From positions 1,550,001 to 1,614,000 of the forward strand of contig NZ_CP014945.1 in the NCBI RefSeq assembly GCF_001606025.1: a DNA stretch of 64,000 nt, given 5' to 3'. This stretch comes from Psychrobacter alimentarius (GTDB lineage Bacteria > Pseudomonadota > Gammaproteobacteria > Pseudomonadales > Moraxellaceae). Made by a program: the position numbers and the translations under genes. Below the pieces are notes generated by a model. The model was not told the DNA's origin. It saw only the letters and a list, made by a program, of their open reading frames with translations, and did no database searches. Below are positions 36,071-46,200 of this stretch, piece after piece (position 1 is the first letter of the stretch; the number at the start of each line of letters is the position of its first letter).

Positions 36071-37839
36071 GTGACATGCAATTACAATACAAGGAGCGTC
36101 ATATTTCTTCATTAAATAGAGATTCTCAAGACCTACTCAGTCCTGAGCACGTGTTAGATAAACTAACCAGCTTATTAGGAGCCAGTAATGTACAGGCAGA
36201 CTCAGAGAAAAACGAGCATTATAGAATGGGGTGGCGTTCTGGTGGCGGCAATGCCTTGGCGGTTTTATTCCCGCAAACGTTATTAGATATTTGGCGTAGC
36301 TTAGAAGTGTGCGTTAAAGGCGACTGCATCATTATTATGCAAGCAGCAAAAACAGGCCTGACTGAAGGCTCAACACCTAGTGGTAATGACTATGATAGAC
36401 CAGTTGTTGTTATCAATACGCTTGCAATGAACCAGTTGTATCTGGTGAATGATAATGAGCAAGTGATTAGCTTACCTGGGGCTACATTGCATCAGTTGCA
36501 AAGCCAACTGAATGCCGTAAATAGAGCACCTCATTCAGTCATTGGTTCCTCGACATTGGGTGCATCTATTATTGGTGGTATATCTAATAACTCAGGTGGT
36601 GCTCTTGTTAAAAGAGGCCCTGCTTATACTGAGCTGGCGCTGTTTGCCCAAATAAACGAACACGGTCAGCTGGTACTAGTCAATCACCTAGATGTAGAGT
36701 TAGGAAATACCCCTGAAGAAATACTCACTAACTTACAAACAGGTAATTTTGATAAAAGAGAATTACCTGACACTGGCAAGCTGGCATCGGATAAAGAGTA
36801 TATCGCCAGAGTGACAGATGTTGAGGCAGGCACGCCCAGTCGTTTTAATGCTGACAAGCGAAGACTGTATGAAGCAAGTGGTTGTGCAGGCAAGCTTGCT
36901 GTATTTGCCGTACGCCTTGATACCTATCCAACCGCTGCAAGAGAGAAAACCTTTTATATAGGCAGTAATAGCGTAGGTGAGCTTGCACAGTTGCGACGAC
37001 AGATATTATCAAGCTTTAAAAATATTCCTGAAATTGGCGAGTATATGCACCGTGATATATTTGACGTATCTGCTAAATACGGCAAAGACACTTTCTTGAG
37101 TATTAAGCACCTAGGTACGAATGCATTGCCAAGACTGTTCTCTATCAAAGGCGCTATTGATGCCAAGTTGAATAAGTGGCCGTGGATGCCTAAACATTTT
37201 ACTGATAAAGTCATGCAATTTATTGGCAATATATTTCCAAAGCATTTGCCCAAGCGAATGATAGAATATCGGGATAAGTACGAGCATCATCTCATCGTAA
37301 AAATGAGTGATGACGGTATAAAAGAGGCACAAGATTTCTTGAAATCTTTTTTTGAAACTTCGGAAACGGGTACTTATTTTGAATGTAATAAAGAAGAATC
37401 AGAAAGCGCCTTTTTAAATCGTTTTGCAGCAGCAGGCGCTGCACTACGGTATGAAGTCATACATGAAAAAGAGGTGGGTGAGATATTAGCGCTTGATATC
37501 GCTATCCCACGTAATGAATTAGACTGGCTGGAAACCCTACCTAAAGAAATAGCACAACATCTAGAAAAAAAGCTCTATTACGGACATTTCTTTTGTTATG
37601 TGTTTCATCAAGACTATATCTTGAAAAAGGGTAGTGATGCTCACAAGGTCAAAAAAATGATGTTAGAGCTGTTGAATAAACGCGGCGCAAAATATCCTGC
37701 TGAACATAATGTTGGGCACTTATACGAAGCGGAACCTGATTTACAGAACTTTTATAAAAGCCTAGACCCAACGAATACGTTTAATCCTGGCATTGGTAAA
37801 ATGCTAAAAACTAAACGCAACTGCTCGTGCTGTGTGTAG
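36067..37839 (+). CDS. dld: D-lactate dehydrogenase, quinone-dependent (FAD)
   Basis: This 590-residue peripheral membrane flavoenzyme oxidises D-lactate to pyruvate and feeds the quinone pool. The FAD-binding type 4 domain has QAAKTGLTEGSTPSGND, then SVIGSSTLGASIIGGISNNS followed by GGALVKRGPAYTELALFA. The C-terminal half is the membrane-binding lactate dehydrogenase domain, with AEHNVGHLYEAEPDLQNFYK. The size fits E. coli Dld (571). The end has the cysteine-rich NCSCCV, which I would not have expected. It overlaps lldP by four bases. Confidence 0.96.
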   Translation: MSDMQLQYKERHISSLNRDSQDLLSPEHVLDKLTSLLGASNVQADSEKNEHYRMGWRSGGGNALAVLFPQTLLDIWRSLEVCVKGDCIIIMQAAKTGLTEGSTPSGNDYDRPVVVINTLAMNQLYLVNDNEQVISLPGATLHQLQSQLNAVNRAPHSVIGSSTLGASIIGGISNNSGGALVKRGPAYTELALFAQINEHGQLVLVNHLDVELGNTPEEILTNLQTGNFDKRELPDTGKLASDKEYIARVTDVEAGTPSRFNADKRRLYEASGCAGKLAVFAVRLDTYPTAAREKTFYIGSNSVGELAQLRRQILSSFKNIPEIGEYMHRDIFDVSAKYGKDTFLSIKHLGTNALPRLFSIKGAIDAKLNKWPWMPKHFTDKVMQFIGNIFPKHLPKRMIEYRDKYEHHLIVKMSDDGIKEAQDFLKSFFETSETGTYFECNKEESESAFLNRFAAAGAALRYEVIHEKEVGEILALDIAIPRNELDWLETLPKEIAQHLEKKLYYGHFFCYVFHQDYILKKGSDAHKVKKMMLELLNKRGAKYPAEHNVGHLYEAEPDLQNFYKSLDPTNTFNPGIGKMLKTKRNCSCCV

Positions 37840-37969
37840 TAGCAAGTGCGGGCTAAGCTTGCTGCTTTAAAAATAAGTCAGTTGTATCCCTCGATTATTA
37901 CTGAGTTATGCACAAGTAGATGTCCGAAAATATTACCTAATTATCTAACAGAATAAAAAGGGCAAACGT

Positions 37970-39112
37970 ATGATTATTTCATCTGCAAATGACTACAGAG
38001 CCGCTGCCAAGCGCCGACTGCCTCCATTTTTGTTTCATTATATAGATGGCGGTGCTTATGATGAATATACCTTAAAACGTAATGTTGAAGATTTATCACA
38101 AATTGCCCTTAGGCAACGTGTACTCAATGATATGTCACAACTGAGCTTAGAGACGCAGTTGTTTAATGAAACCCTGTCTATGCCTGTCGCCCTGTCCCCC
38201 GTCGGTCTGACAGGCATGTATGCCCGCCGCGGAGAAGTACAGGCCGCTACGGCAGCCGATCAAAAAGGCATTCCGTTTACAATGTCGACGGTTTCGGTGT
38301 GTCCAATTGAAGAAGTGGCACCCAAGATCAACCGTCCGATGTGGTTTCAGCTTTATGTATTGAAGGATAGAGGCTTTATGAAAAATGCCTTGGAGCGTGC
38401 TAAGGCGGCAGGGTGTTCGACTCTGGTCTTTACGGTAGATATGCCAGTACCAGGCGCACGCTACCGCGATGCGCACTCTGGTATGAGTGGTAAAAATGCC
38501 GCTATGCGACGTTACTTACAGTCTGTGACGCATCCACAATGGGCGTGGGACGTAGGACTGAATGGCCGTCCGCATGATTTAGGTAATATTTCTACTTATT
38601 TAGGTAAGCCTACAGGGCTAGAGGACTATATAGGCTGGTTGGGTAATAATTTTGACCCTTCTATCTCTTGGAAAGATTTGGATTGGATTCGTGAATACTG
38701 GGATGGGCCTATGGTCATCAAAGGTATTTTGGACCCAGAAGATGCCAAAGACGCGGTGCGTTTTGGGGCAGATGGTATAGTCGTGTCTAATCATGGTGGA
38801 CGACAGTTAGATGGTGTTTTATCAAGCGCGCGTGCTCTACCTCCTATTGCCGATGCGGTGAAAGGAGAGATTAAAATTTTAGCAGACTCTGGCATACGCA
38901 ATGGCTTAGACATTGTGCGCATGTTAGCTTTAGGGGCTGATGTTTGTATGCTAGGGCGTGCATTTATATATGCTTTAGCTGCAGGTGGCGGTGCAGGGGT
39001 AAGCAATTTGCTAGAGCTGATGGATAAAGAGATGCGTGTCGCGATGACTTTAACTGGCGCCAAAACGATTGCTGATATTAATTCTGACTGTTTGGCAAAA
39101 CTGAATCATTAA
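37970..39112 (+). CDS. lldD: L-lactate dehydrogenase (FMN, cytochrome-linked)
   Basis: This 380-residue alpha-hydroxyacid oxidase TIM barrel oxidises L-lactate to pyruvate with [51 protein letters not shown] (active-site His-Arg) and [14 protein letters not shown] match LldD closely, and length fits (E. coli 396). It lies 130 bases after dld on the same strand. With lldP and dld it lets the cell take up and use both lactate isomers. Confidence 0.96.
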   Translation: MIISSANDYRAAAKRRLPPFLFHYIDGGAYDEYTLKRNVEDLSQIALRQRVLNDMSQLSLETQLFNETLSMPVALSPVGLTGMYARRGEVQAATAADQKGIPFTMSTVSVCPIEEVAPKINRPMWFQLYVLKDRGFMKNALERAKAAGCSTLVFTVDMPVPGARYRDAHSGMSGKNAAMRRYLQSVTHPQWAWDVGLNGRPHDLGNISTYLGKPTGLEDYIGWLGNNFDPSISWKDLDWIREYWDGPMVIKGILDPEDAKDAVRFGADGIVVSNHGGRQLDGVLSSARALPPIADAVKGEIKILADSGIRNGLDIVRMLALGADVCMLGRAFIYALAAGGGAGVSNLLELMDKEMRVAMTLTGAKTIADINSDCLAKLNH

Positions 39113-39258
39113 ACTGAGTCTGTTGAAATTATAAGTATAAGTGATGATGAGCGATTATTTATAGAAAGCAGTGCAGGTCAGAATAAAAGTTCCGAATTGT
39201 ATACGCACTTAAATAAAGGTCATAAAGTGATTTCATCTAACCGTTATATTAAACGAGG

Positions 39259-40038
39259 CTAAGCTTGTCTGGTCACGGATACCGATTGGTTGACCAATTC
39301 CATAGATCCGAACGCAGTTAAGAACGCGACGCTAGACGCGTCGGATCCAACACCAATGCGGGCCATCGTGTCAGCATCTGCCATGCCAGTGGGATCAATG
39401 AGGTGCCAGCTCCCCCCAATATAGACTTCGGCCACCGCATGAAAGTCCTGTGGCGTCACATCGGGCGCATAAACGCTCACGAACCTAGCTGGTATCGACG
39501 ACGCGCGCGCTAGTGCTACAAGAACATGCGCGAAGTCGCGGCATACGCCCTGACGTTGAACAAAACTGTCAAGCGCGGTAGTTTGAGCGTGGCTCGATCC
39601 GGGCACATAGCTAAACGCTGACTCGATCCAATCGCGCATTGCGGTAATCCGTGCGCCGCCAGCAAGATCGCCAAACTCGGCGTCCACGAAGGCTTGGAAC
39701 TGGTCTGACGGGCAATAGCGAGACGGCATCAAATGCTTGATTGTCTCTCCAGGCAAAAGATGGAGGGGCACTTGGGGCAGTGTCGATATATCCAAGGCAG
39801 GACGGTCAACGGCAATTTCTGCGATGTAAGTGCAGCTAAAATCCCCGTCGGCGCGGATCCAAGTCCGCTCTCCTATGCCATCATCGGCGACGACCCGTGA
39901 AAAATGCGAAACGTCTGATGTCCAAATCTCGGCCGAACGCACCCGTTGATCCGCAAGATCGGCAGCTTCGATTTGAAGCAAAAGGTCCATTGGGGCGGGG
40001 AGCCGATAATGGAGTTTGACGTTAAGTTTCAGGATCAT
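39259..40038 (-). CDS. Transglutaminase-like cysteine peptidase family protein
   Basis: The 259-residue protein has an N-terminal beta domain followed by a transglutaminase-like core. The catalytic triad is visible: cysteine in QRQGVCRDFAHVLVALA, histidine in DFHAVAEVYIGG and aspartate in HLIDPTGMA. A calcium- or peptide-linked role is unknown. The gene is visibly richer in G+C and in GCG/CGC-type codons than its neighbours and has no partner here, so it looks transferred, possibly from an alphaproteobacterium (inference). It lies between lldD and the tRNA-Arg integration scar. Confidence 0.92.
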   Translation of the reverse strand: MILKLNVKLHYRLPAPMDLLLQIEAADLADQRVRSAEIWTSDVSHFSRVVADDGIGERTWIRADGDFSCTYIAEIAVDRPALDISTLPQVPLHLLPGETIKHLMPSRYCPSDQFQAFVDAEFGDLAGGARITAMRDWIESAFSYVPGSSHAQTTALDSFVQRQGVCRDFAHVLVALARASSIPARFVSVYAPDVTPQDFHAVAEVYIGGSWHLIDPTGMADADTMARIGVGSDASSVAFLTAFGSMELVNQSVSVTRQA

Positions 40039-40587
40039 GTTCGAGCTCCTTAAGGGTATTGATCTGGCGGGCTAACGAGCGCGTGGGAGTTTCTGATCGG
40101 TGCAAGGCGAATCCTAAGCCGCTCAGGTCTATCAAGTCAATGAACTGATCCGACTATATCAAAGACTGGTTCACCTGAGTCAGTCAGAAATGCCTGACAG
40201 GCTTAGATTATTATAATACCGCTTTTTAAATTCAAAGGGTGACAAGGGTCCCCATTTCAACATCTTTCACCCCATGCCACTGCTTTTTTAGGTAACTCAG
40301 TCACCGCATTTAGAAATGGAATATTTTACTTTGAACTCATGTTTTATGCTTTCAAGTAATCAGTATTATAAAAGAATACCCTAAGGGGTCCAGCTATTTT
40401 ACTCTTCAAAAACGTTATTGTTAATAATTTATTAAAAGCTATTAAAAGTTAACAAAAACGTCTTAGTAGGTATATATATTAATATGAGAATTCGTTTAAA
40501 GTGACGGTTAGGTTGCAATATTTAACACCATAATCAATGTTTTATCTTAGCGCTACTATTTATCTTAACCTTATTAAGGATATTAAA
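40039..40587. other. Intergenic region
   Basis: About 550 bases without a credible gene. The first ~160 bases share the higher G+C of the transglutaminase gene, then composition drops to AT-rich at about 40200-40580, marking an apparent boundary of imported DNA. Confidence 0.45.
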
Positions 40588-40977
40588 ATGAAGAAACTTA
40601 CCTCTAACCATTCACTTCAAAGTAAATTATGGATTGCGTTATTGGTCAGCGCTGTGGGACTTAGTGCTTGCAGTAACGAAGTGGAAGAGAAGCCAGCTAG
40701 TACGAACACTACTGAAGCTGCATCTGTTGAAACAGGACCGACTGATACTGAAGTAGGTACAGACACTGCTATGGGTGAAACAACGAACGATATGGGCATG
40801 GCAGATAGCCCCATGGATCCAGCTGACACAACTACGACTGGTACAGAAGGCACTGGTACGATGACGGATAATACCGTAACCGATGAAATGACTGATGGCT
40901 CAGTAATCGGTGACTCAACAATGGTAGACGAAGAAAATACGAGTTTCAATCAAACACCACCAGAAAGTGCTCAATAG
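40588..40977 (+). CDS. Acidic Thr/Asp/Met-rich lipoprotein
   Basis: I chose ATG 40588 (129 residues) because AAGGA at 40576-40580 precedes it by seven bases; the frame could extend to 40537. MKKLTSNHSLQSKLWIALLV leads to a lipobox LSACS, so the mature protein begins at the cysteine and is lipid-anchored. The mature part is almost all Thr, Asp, Glu, Gly and Met in low-complexity repeats (TDTEVGTDTAMGETTNDMGM, TTTTGTEGTGTMTDNT). Such disordered acidic lipoproteins are common in Acinetobacter/Psychrobacter, function unknown. A strong terminator follows. Confidence 0.8.
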   Translation: MKKLTSNHSLQSKLWIALLVSAVGLSACSNEVEEKPASTNTTEAASVETGPTDTEVGTDTAMGETTNDMGMADSPMDPADTTTTGTEGTGTMTDNTVTDEMTDGSVIGDSTMVDEENTSFNQTPPESAQ

Positions 40978-41061
40978 ATTGTATATGTAATAGCTTTGAT
41001 AATGCGCCGATAGAGAGTTTCTAGTGTATTCAGCCGTTTAAGCTGTCTATAATTATTTTTA

Positions 41062-41100
41062 GGAGTCAGAGAAGGCTTATAAGTTTTCTCTGACTCCTTT
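41062..41100 (+). terminator. Terminator after the lipoprotein gene
   Basis: GGAGTCAGAGAA (41062-41073) pairs perfectly with TTCTCTGACTCC (41086-41097), followed by TTTTT. Confidence 0.8.
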
Positions 41101-41210
41101 GGCCTGTTTGGTCTGTGTATTAATGAGAGGTTTGCTAACTTTTGGTATTTTTGCGGTATCCTAATTTAGGTTTCGATCAATACCGTAAGGAATACCGTAA
41201 AAAGTATCGT
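41101..41210 (-). pseudogene. Decayed N-terminus of a tyrosine integrase
   Basis: On the minus strand, starting just past the tRNA 3' end and its terminator, the frame reads DTFYGIPYGIDRNLN, a stop, then DTAKIPKVSKPLINTQTKQA and KGV. KPL(T/I)NTQ(I/T)KQAK is the characteristic start of P4-type tRNA-targeting integrases. The body is gone. Confidence 0.55.
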
Positions 41211-41255
41211 TTGTAACCAGTGGATATTGTAAGCTAACATAGCTTTTCGGTAAAT

Positions 41256-41297
41256 AAAAAATAAAAAACCCTTGTAGCACTTGGCTTACAAGGGTTT
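41256..41297 (-). terminator. Terminator of the tRNA-Arg gene
   Basis: AAACCCTTGTA (41266-41276) and TACAAGGGTTT (41287-41297) form an 11-bp stem with a T-rich run following on the minus strand. It ends the tRNA transcript. Confidence 0.8.
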
Positions 41298-41321
41298 ATC
41301 GATACATACCTTTATATTTGA

Positions 41322-41397
41322 TGGTGCGCCCACAGGGACTTGAACCCCGATCGGTCGCTTAGGAGGCAACTGCTCTATCCTGTTAAGCTATAGGCGC
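41322..41397 (-). tRNA. tRNA-Arg (anticodon CCT)
   Basis: The 76-base cloverleaf has acceptor GCGCCTA paired with TGGGCGC (one G-T pair), discriminator A and encoded CCA at 41322-41324. The D stem is GCTT/GAGC, the anticodon stem GTTGC/GCGAC with loop CTCCTAA (anticodon CCT, reads AGG), and the T arm is CGGGG-TTCAAGT-CCCTG. It is a single gene, with a decayed integrase beyond its 3' end. Confidence 0.95.
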
Positions 41398-41467
41398 ACT
41401 GAGGAGTGACATTGTAGGAAAAAGTTGTTACAAAAGCAATCCGCAAAGTCCAAATAGAGACAATTTA

Positions 41468-42283
41468 TTATGACTCGCTATTGCTGAGAGCATCCGAGAC
41501 GTCTACTGAAGTATCATTTGATGGTTTTTCTGATGAGGTGGTTGGACTAAATAAATCATTGACACTGTTTTTATAACCTTCAATATTATTGTAATCATGT
41601 TTTTTTAATATATCTTGCCCCACGCTAGAAAGTAAAAAATTGCGAAAATTAATCGCGGCAGTGTTATCCGTCAAAATAACGCCTTCAAGCATCTGATCGT
41701 CTTTGAGCGCATAGCTATAAGAATTCAGTATGCGAGTATCTGTATGAGTGGTCTGAGCTGTTTCCGTTTCCGCACTATCTTCATTAATTGAGTCTTTATT
41801 ATCTTCAGCAGTTTGACTGGTATCGGCTTCATTTTGATTGATTTTATCTTGAGCCGCTTTTAGCTCTGCTTGTAAGGGTGCAAGTCGTTTTTTTGGTAGG
41901 CTGCTGTTTGAAATAATCATGTCTGTACTGACAATGAAATCTGAGTTTTCTTCATTGTTAGAAGAGTTATCAGGTAGTGTAAGCAGAGTACGAGAGGGTA
42001 CATAGCTTGTCTCAACCTTTATGCTTGGATAACGAGATTCAAAACGGACAATAACCTCGTCTAGAGCCACCTGTAAGCTTTTTTCTGCTTGTATATGTAA
42101 CGTACTATCGGAAGTAGGCATTTCGCTATCGTTTCCAGCTATCACTTTAGGTTCGTTTTCACCAGCCATGATAGGTAATGGGTTGGTGTTTTTGCGGTTA
42201 TTAACCCATAACCAAGTAAAGAGAACAGTACAGATTATCAACAGTAAAATTAGTCCAGCTATCAGTAGCTTGTAGTCTTTCAT
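41468..42283 (-). CDS. Membrane-anchored protein with a substrate-binding-protein-like domain
   Basis: I prefer the ATG at 42283 (271 residues) to the TTG at 42316 because the hydrophobic anchor LLIAGLILLLIICTVLFTWL follows the first residues. The periplasmic part has FESRYPSIKVETSYVPS and, near the end, GVILTDNTAAINFRNFLLSS and VGQDILKKHDYNNIEGYK, a pattern like the last lobe of ModA-type molybdate-binding proteins. A polar Asp/Glu/Thr-rich insertion (TSQTAEDNKDSINEDSAETE) separates the lobes. It has no transporter partner, so it is probably not part of an active ABC importer. Family assignment is tentative. Confidence 0.6.
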   Translation of the reverse strand: MKDYKLLIAGLILLLIICTVLFTWLWVNNRKNTNPLPIMAGENEPKVIAGNDSEMPTSDSTLHIQAEKSLQVALDEVIVRFESRYPSIKVETSYVPSRTLLTLPDNSSNNEENSDFIVSTDMIISNSSLPKKRLAPLQAELKAAQDKINQNEADTSQTAEDNKDSINEDSAETETAQTTHTDTRILNSYSYALKDDQMLEGVILTDNTAAINFRNFLLSSVGQDILKKHDYNNIEGYKNSVNDLFSPTTSSEKPSNDTSVDVSDALSNSES

Positions 42284-42349
42284 ATATGACCGATCTTCTG
42301 TTTGTGAGTGATTCAAAGGTTACGTGAGACACGTAATCTATTGTTTGGT

Positions 42350-42865
42350 TTAAAGTGGTTGGTGCAGCACTTCCTCTGTCAACTCTGCCAACATCTCTGC
42401 AAAAACGTCTTTCTTTAGAGAAAGAGCTGTACCTTTATTAACGCTGTTACGATCCGTATTATGGCTCTCAGCGGGATAATAGTTTGAAGCGGAAGTAGGA
42501 TGGTTGTCAATCGCTTTTGTAGAGGCTTGATGGCCTGCTAGCGGCGACTGTCCCTTCATAAGTTTATCTTTAAGCCATTTAAAACCATGGGTCTCCCACC
42601 ATGCCTCAAAGCGTGGTAACGTGCTGCCATGCACTGCTACAGGCAAATTCAACGTTCGCAGTTTCTGTGATAATACGGGGTCATTAATGGTTTGATGAGT
42701 ACTGAGGTAAAGCCCACTGCTATCATCAGTATAAAGTCGCTTATTTTGCCATGATCTGTCATCAATTTTCATACGTGGTAGTTGCCATAACTCACCACGA
42801 TAATACACCACGTATACGCGTTGTTTTGGATGTACAAAAATAGCATCGATTGGGCGTAAGAGCAT
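42350..42865 (-). CDS. Conserved hypothetical protein
   Basis: This 171-residue protein has an N-terminal part MLLRPIDAIFVHPKQRVYVV then YYRGELWQLPRMKIDDRSW and a middle RFEAWWETHGFKWLKDKLMK; the rest is polar. It has no signal peptide or membrane segment. I do not recognise a family. It is followed on the same strand, 66 bases later, by the ModA-like protein, so the two may form a unit. Confidence 0.6.
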   Translation of the reverse strand: MLLRPIDAIFVHPKQRVYVVYYRGELWQLPRMKIDDRSWQNKRLYTDDSSGLYLSTHQTINDPVLSQKLRTLNLPVAVHGSTLPRFEAWWETHGFKWLKDKLMKGQSPLAGHQASTKAIDNHPTSASNYYPAESHNTDRNSVNKGTALSLKKDVFAEMLAELTEEVLHQPL

Positions 42866-43255
42866 AATATTAATTCATTCCGTGAATAATAAAGGTTAAG
42901 TTTATGTAATGCATGGAAATCAATTTAAAAGATATCAGTTTACTCTCTTTTTTAGTAACCACGAATGGCATAATAAGACGACACTCGCTGTCGCAAGTTA
43001 TTATAATACTGACATCTACACTAGTAAACGATAACCATCAATGGCACACTGAGGCTGCCATTATTTTGTATTCGTAAATATCATGCTAGCAGAAATGCAG
43101 TACGGTAACGACTACCAAACATGTATTGATGAGTACCGTTTGTTGCTTGATTTTTAATCCCCTCAAGGCCTTTGGTCTTAGATTTTTTTGTCTTTTTTGC
43201 TTTAATTTGTGTTCGTCGGTCTTATTATTCTACTACTCCAATCAGATTATCCGCT
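42866..43255. other. Intergenic region upstream of recC
   Basis: About 390 bases between the divergent hypothetical gene and recC. No gene or repeat seen. The frame of recC is open back to 43172, but the leading residues there are not RecC-like. Confidence 0.45.
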
Positions 43256-46200
43256 ATGTTTACCATCATTCAGTCGCACCGTACCGAAAAACTCGTTGAT
43301 CAATTGCTTGTACAATATCAGTCAAAGAACCAATCTGTGTTCGAGCCTTTTATTGTCATTGTACCCTCAATGGTATTGGGTGACTGGTTGGATAAGACGA
43401 TTGCCAGTCGTGCTGGCATCAGTACGTTGGTGCGTACCAAGTTTTGGGGTCAGTATCAGTGGACGCTGATGCAGGACGTGCTAACGCGTCACAATGCCTA
43501 TTTGTTAGAAAATAATCCTGAGGCGGTCGTTTTAAATGTGCCTGAAGTGGCTGTATTATCGCCGACAGTCATGCAGTGGCGACTGTTTGGATATCTCACC
43601 TACTATCAAGCGTCGATTGTCAAAAGTGAGACACATCCCGTTCACCCCTTACTGGCGTCTTTGATTGATGAGCCACAAGAAAGCGTGAAGCAAGACGCTG
43701 TACAACAAGACAAAGCACAACAAGATGCGCGTATTTGGCAGCTGGCAAGTGATTTGGCTAGAGTATTTAACCGCTACTTAACCCATCGTGAGGATTGGCT
43801 GGCATTATGGTCACACAATAAGCCACTCAACGTAGATGCACTGATAGCAGATAAAGACGCGTTGTCATTGCGCTTTGATAAGTATGCACGCGGTACGCCT
43901 GAATGGTTGGTGGAACATTATGTAGAGCTGGAAGTTGCGCAACGATTCTTATGGTCGCAGTTGTTTGCCGATGTTCATCAGCACCGTGTGACCATTGAGG
44001 ACAACTTTTGGTCAGCTTTGAAGCACAATCAGGCAAATGAGCGGGGTCAATTGCCCAAGGTATTGCGTATCTTTACCATTCAGCAATTGCCTCAGACTGA
44101 GCTTGATTTTTTGCAGCGCTTATCGCAATACATGGACATCACATTACTGCACTATAATCCCTCAAAGCTGTTTTGGGCAGATATTGTCGATAAGTCATGG
44201 CTACAGCGTCAACAGATCATCAATCCTGAAAGCGTGTTTTTGCGTGATTATGGTCACAGTTTGCTGTCGCGTTTGGGAAAACAATCTCGCGATACTTTTG
44301 CTATGCTTGCCAACCTATCAGGTAATGAGCAGTACCAAGAGGCGCTTGTAGAGTGGCAAGACAATTTTGATGACGGGTTTAGTGATGAGACTGGTCAAGG
44401 TGTTGATGATAATACCTATCAGCGGGCGCAAAATAGCCCAAGCTTATTGCGACGTTTGCAAAACGATGTGTTGATGCTGGATGAGCAATCGACACAACAA
44501 GCAACAGCGGCAAAAGTTTCAGAAGCGGTCAGTCAACAAATCGAGTTAGGTTTTGAGCAAGAAGCGTCAGATACGCCTTGGTACGACGATGAAGTGCTAG
44601 AAAATAAGCGCTTTGAAAAAGAGCGTTTTTGGGCGATATCGTCACAAGATAATAGCCTAAGCATTCATTCGTGTCATAATTTACAGCGTCAACTTGAAGT
44701 ACTGCGTATCATGATTGGGCGCTGGCTCAATGAACCTGTTAAACCTAATCAGAAAAAACGCCATATATCAGATATTGTGGTTTTGTTACCTGATGTTGAG
44801 CGTCATCATGCACTCATTGGTTCTATTTTTGTCAATGGTAAAGGCCAAGATGGTTTGACCCTGCCTGCAAAAGTAACAGGGGTGGTCGATACTGATATTC
44901 GTCAGCTATGGGAAGCCATCATTGGGTTTTACAAATTATTAGGCAGTCATAGCGCCCGTTTTGAAGCAGCCGAGGTCTTAGACTGGCTAATGTTGCCTCC
45001 TTTATTTGAAAGCTTTGGCCTGACTCATGAACAAATGAGCCGTGGTTGCGATTTGTTGGTAGAGGCGGGCTTTATCCGCGGGTTTGATGAGCGACATCTC
45101 AAGCAAACCTTAGACGTTAATGACTACGATTATCGCTTTAGTTTTGCCCAAGCGTTAGACAGATTGGCCTTAGGATTAGTGATGCCAGAGGCCAGTTTGA
45201 GTGATTGTTTGTATCCTTTGCATGAGGATGACTGGGCAAGCACTGCAATGCCTGAGATGAGTTTGCCATTACCACAGGTGAGCCTAGATGATGCGATGAT
45301 TGTTGAAGCGCTCAGCCGTATTTATGTAGGTTTGGTTGAACGACGTGATGATCATACCCAAAGAATGAAAGCGGAAGATTGGCTGGATCAGATCGAGACG
45401 CAAGTGATCCATCGTTACTTTGGCGATGTCGATCAAACTCGTACAATGCGCGCCATATACAATGCCATGAACGGCTTTAAATCAAGTTTGCGCGCCAACC
45501 GTCATTATAGACAGTACTCTAGCGGTGATAGCGCCAACAAAGAAGTTGAACACAGGCTGGCAGGCGTTGAGCAGTTACCATTAAAACTGAGCTTTATGCT
45601 AGATAGTATCGAAGACGAGCTAGAAAGTCAGCAAGTCAGTGCCGAGCCAACGGGTGTGATTACTTTTGGTCGATTTGGTGCCCTGAGAAACGTGCCTTTT
45701 GAATTGGTGGTGATGCTTAACATGGATCTCTCTGAGTTTCCGGCGCGTGACCGTGATAACCGATATGATTTGATCAAAGCCACCAATGCCCGTCGCGGTG
45801 ATAGAGTCAGCGAAGATGATGACAATGGCGCATTTTTGGATGCGTTGCTGTGCGCGCGTAGCGCATGCTGGATATTCTACAATGGTCAAAGCCTGACGGA
45901 TACGCATGAGCACTTGCCAGCCAATCCCGTCAGTGAGTTGCTACAATTCTTACAAGGTGAGGTACAGTGGCAGGTAAACTCGCTTGAAACCTTGCCTGAA
46001 AATATTGATCCGAATACTGAGAGTCTTAAACGTTATTTACCCAAGCTAATTAAACAATGGCTGGTAACTGAGCATCCAGCACTGCCTTTTCATCGCAGTC
46101 TGTTTGAGACAGACGTGGAAAATGATCTCTTTGAGCACGAAAAACAGACCAAGGTATCCGTTAATGATAGTCAGTCCACTGTTGATGCTCAGAGTAATAA

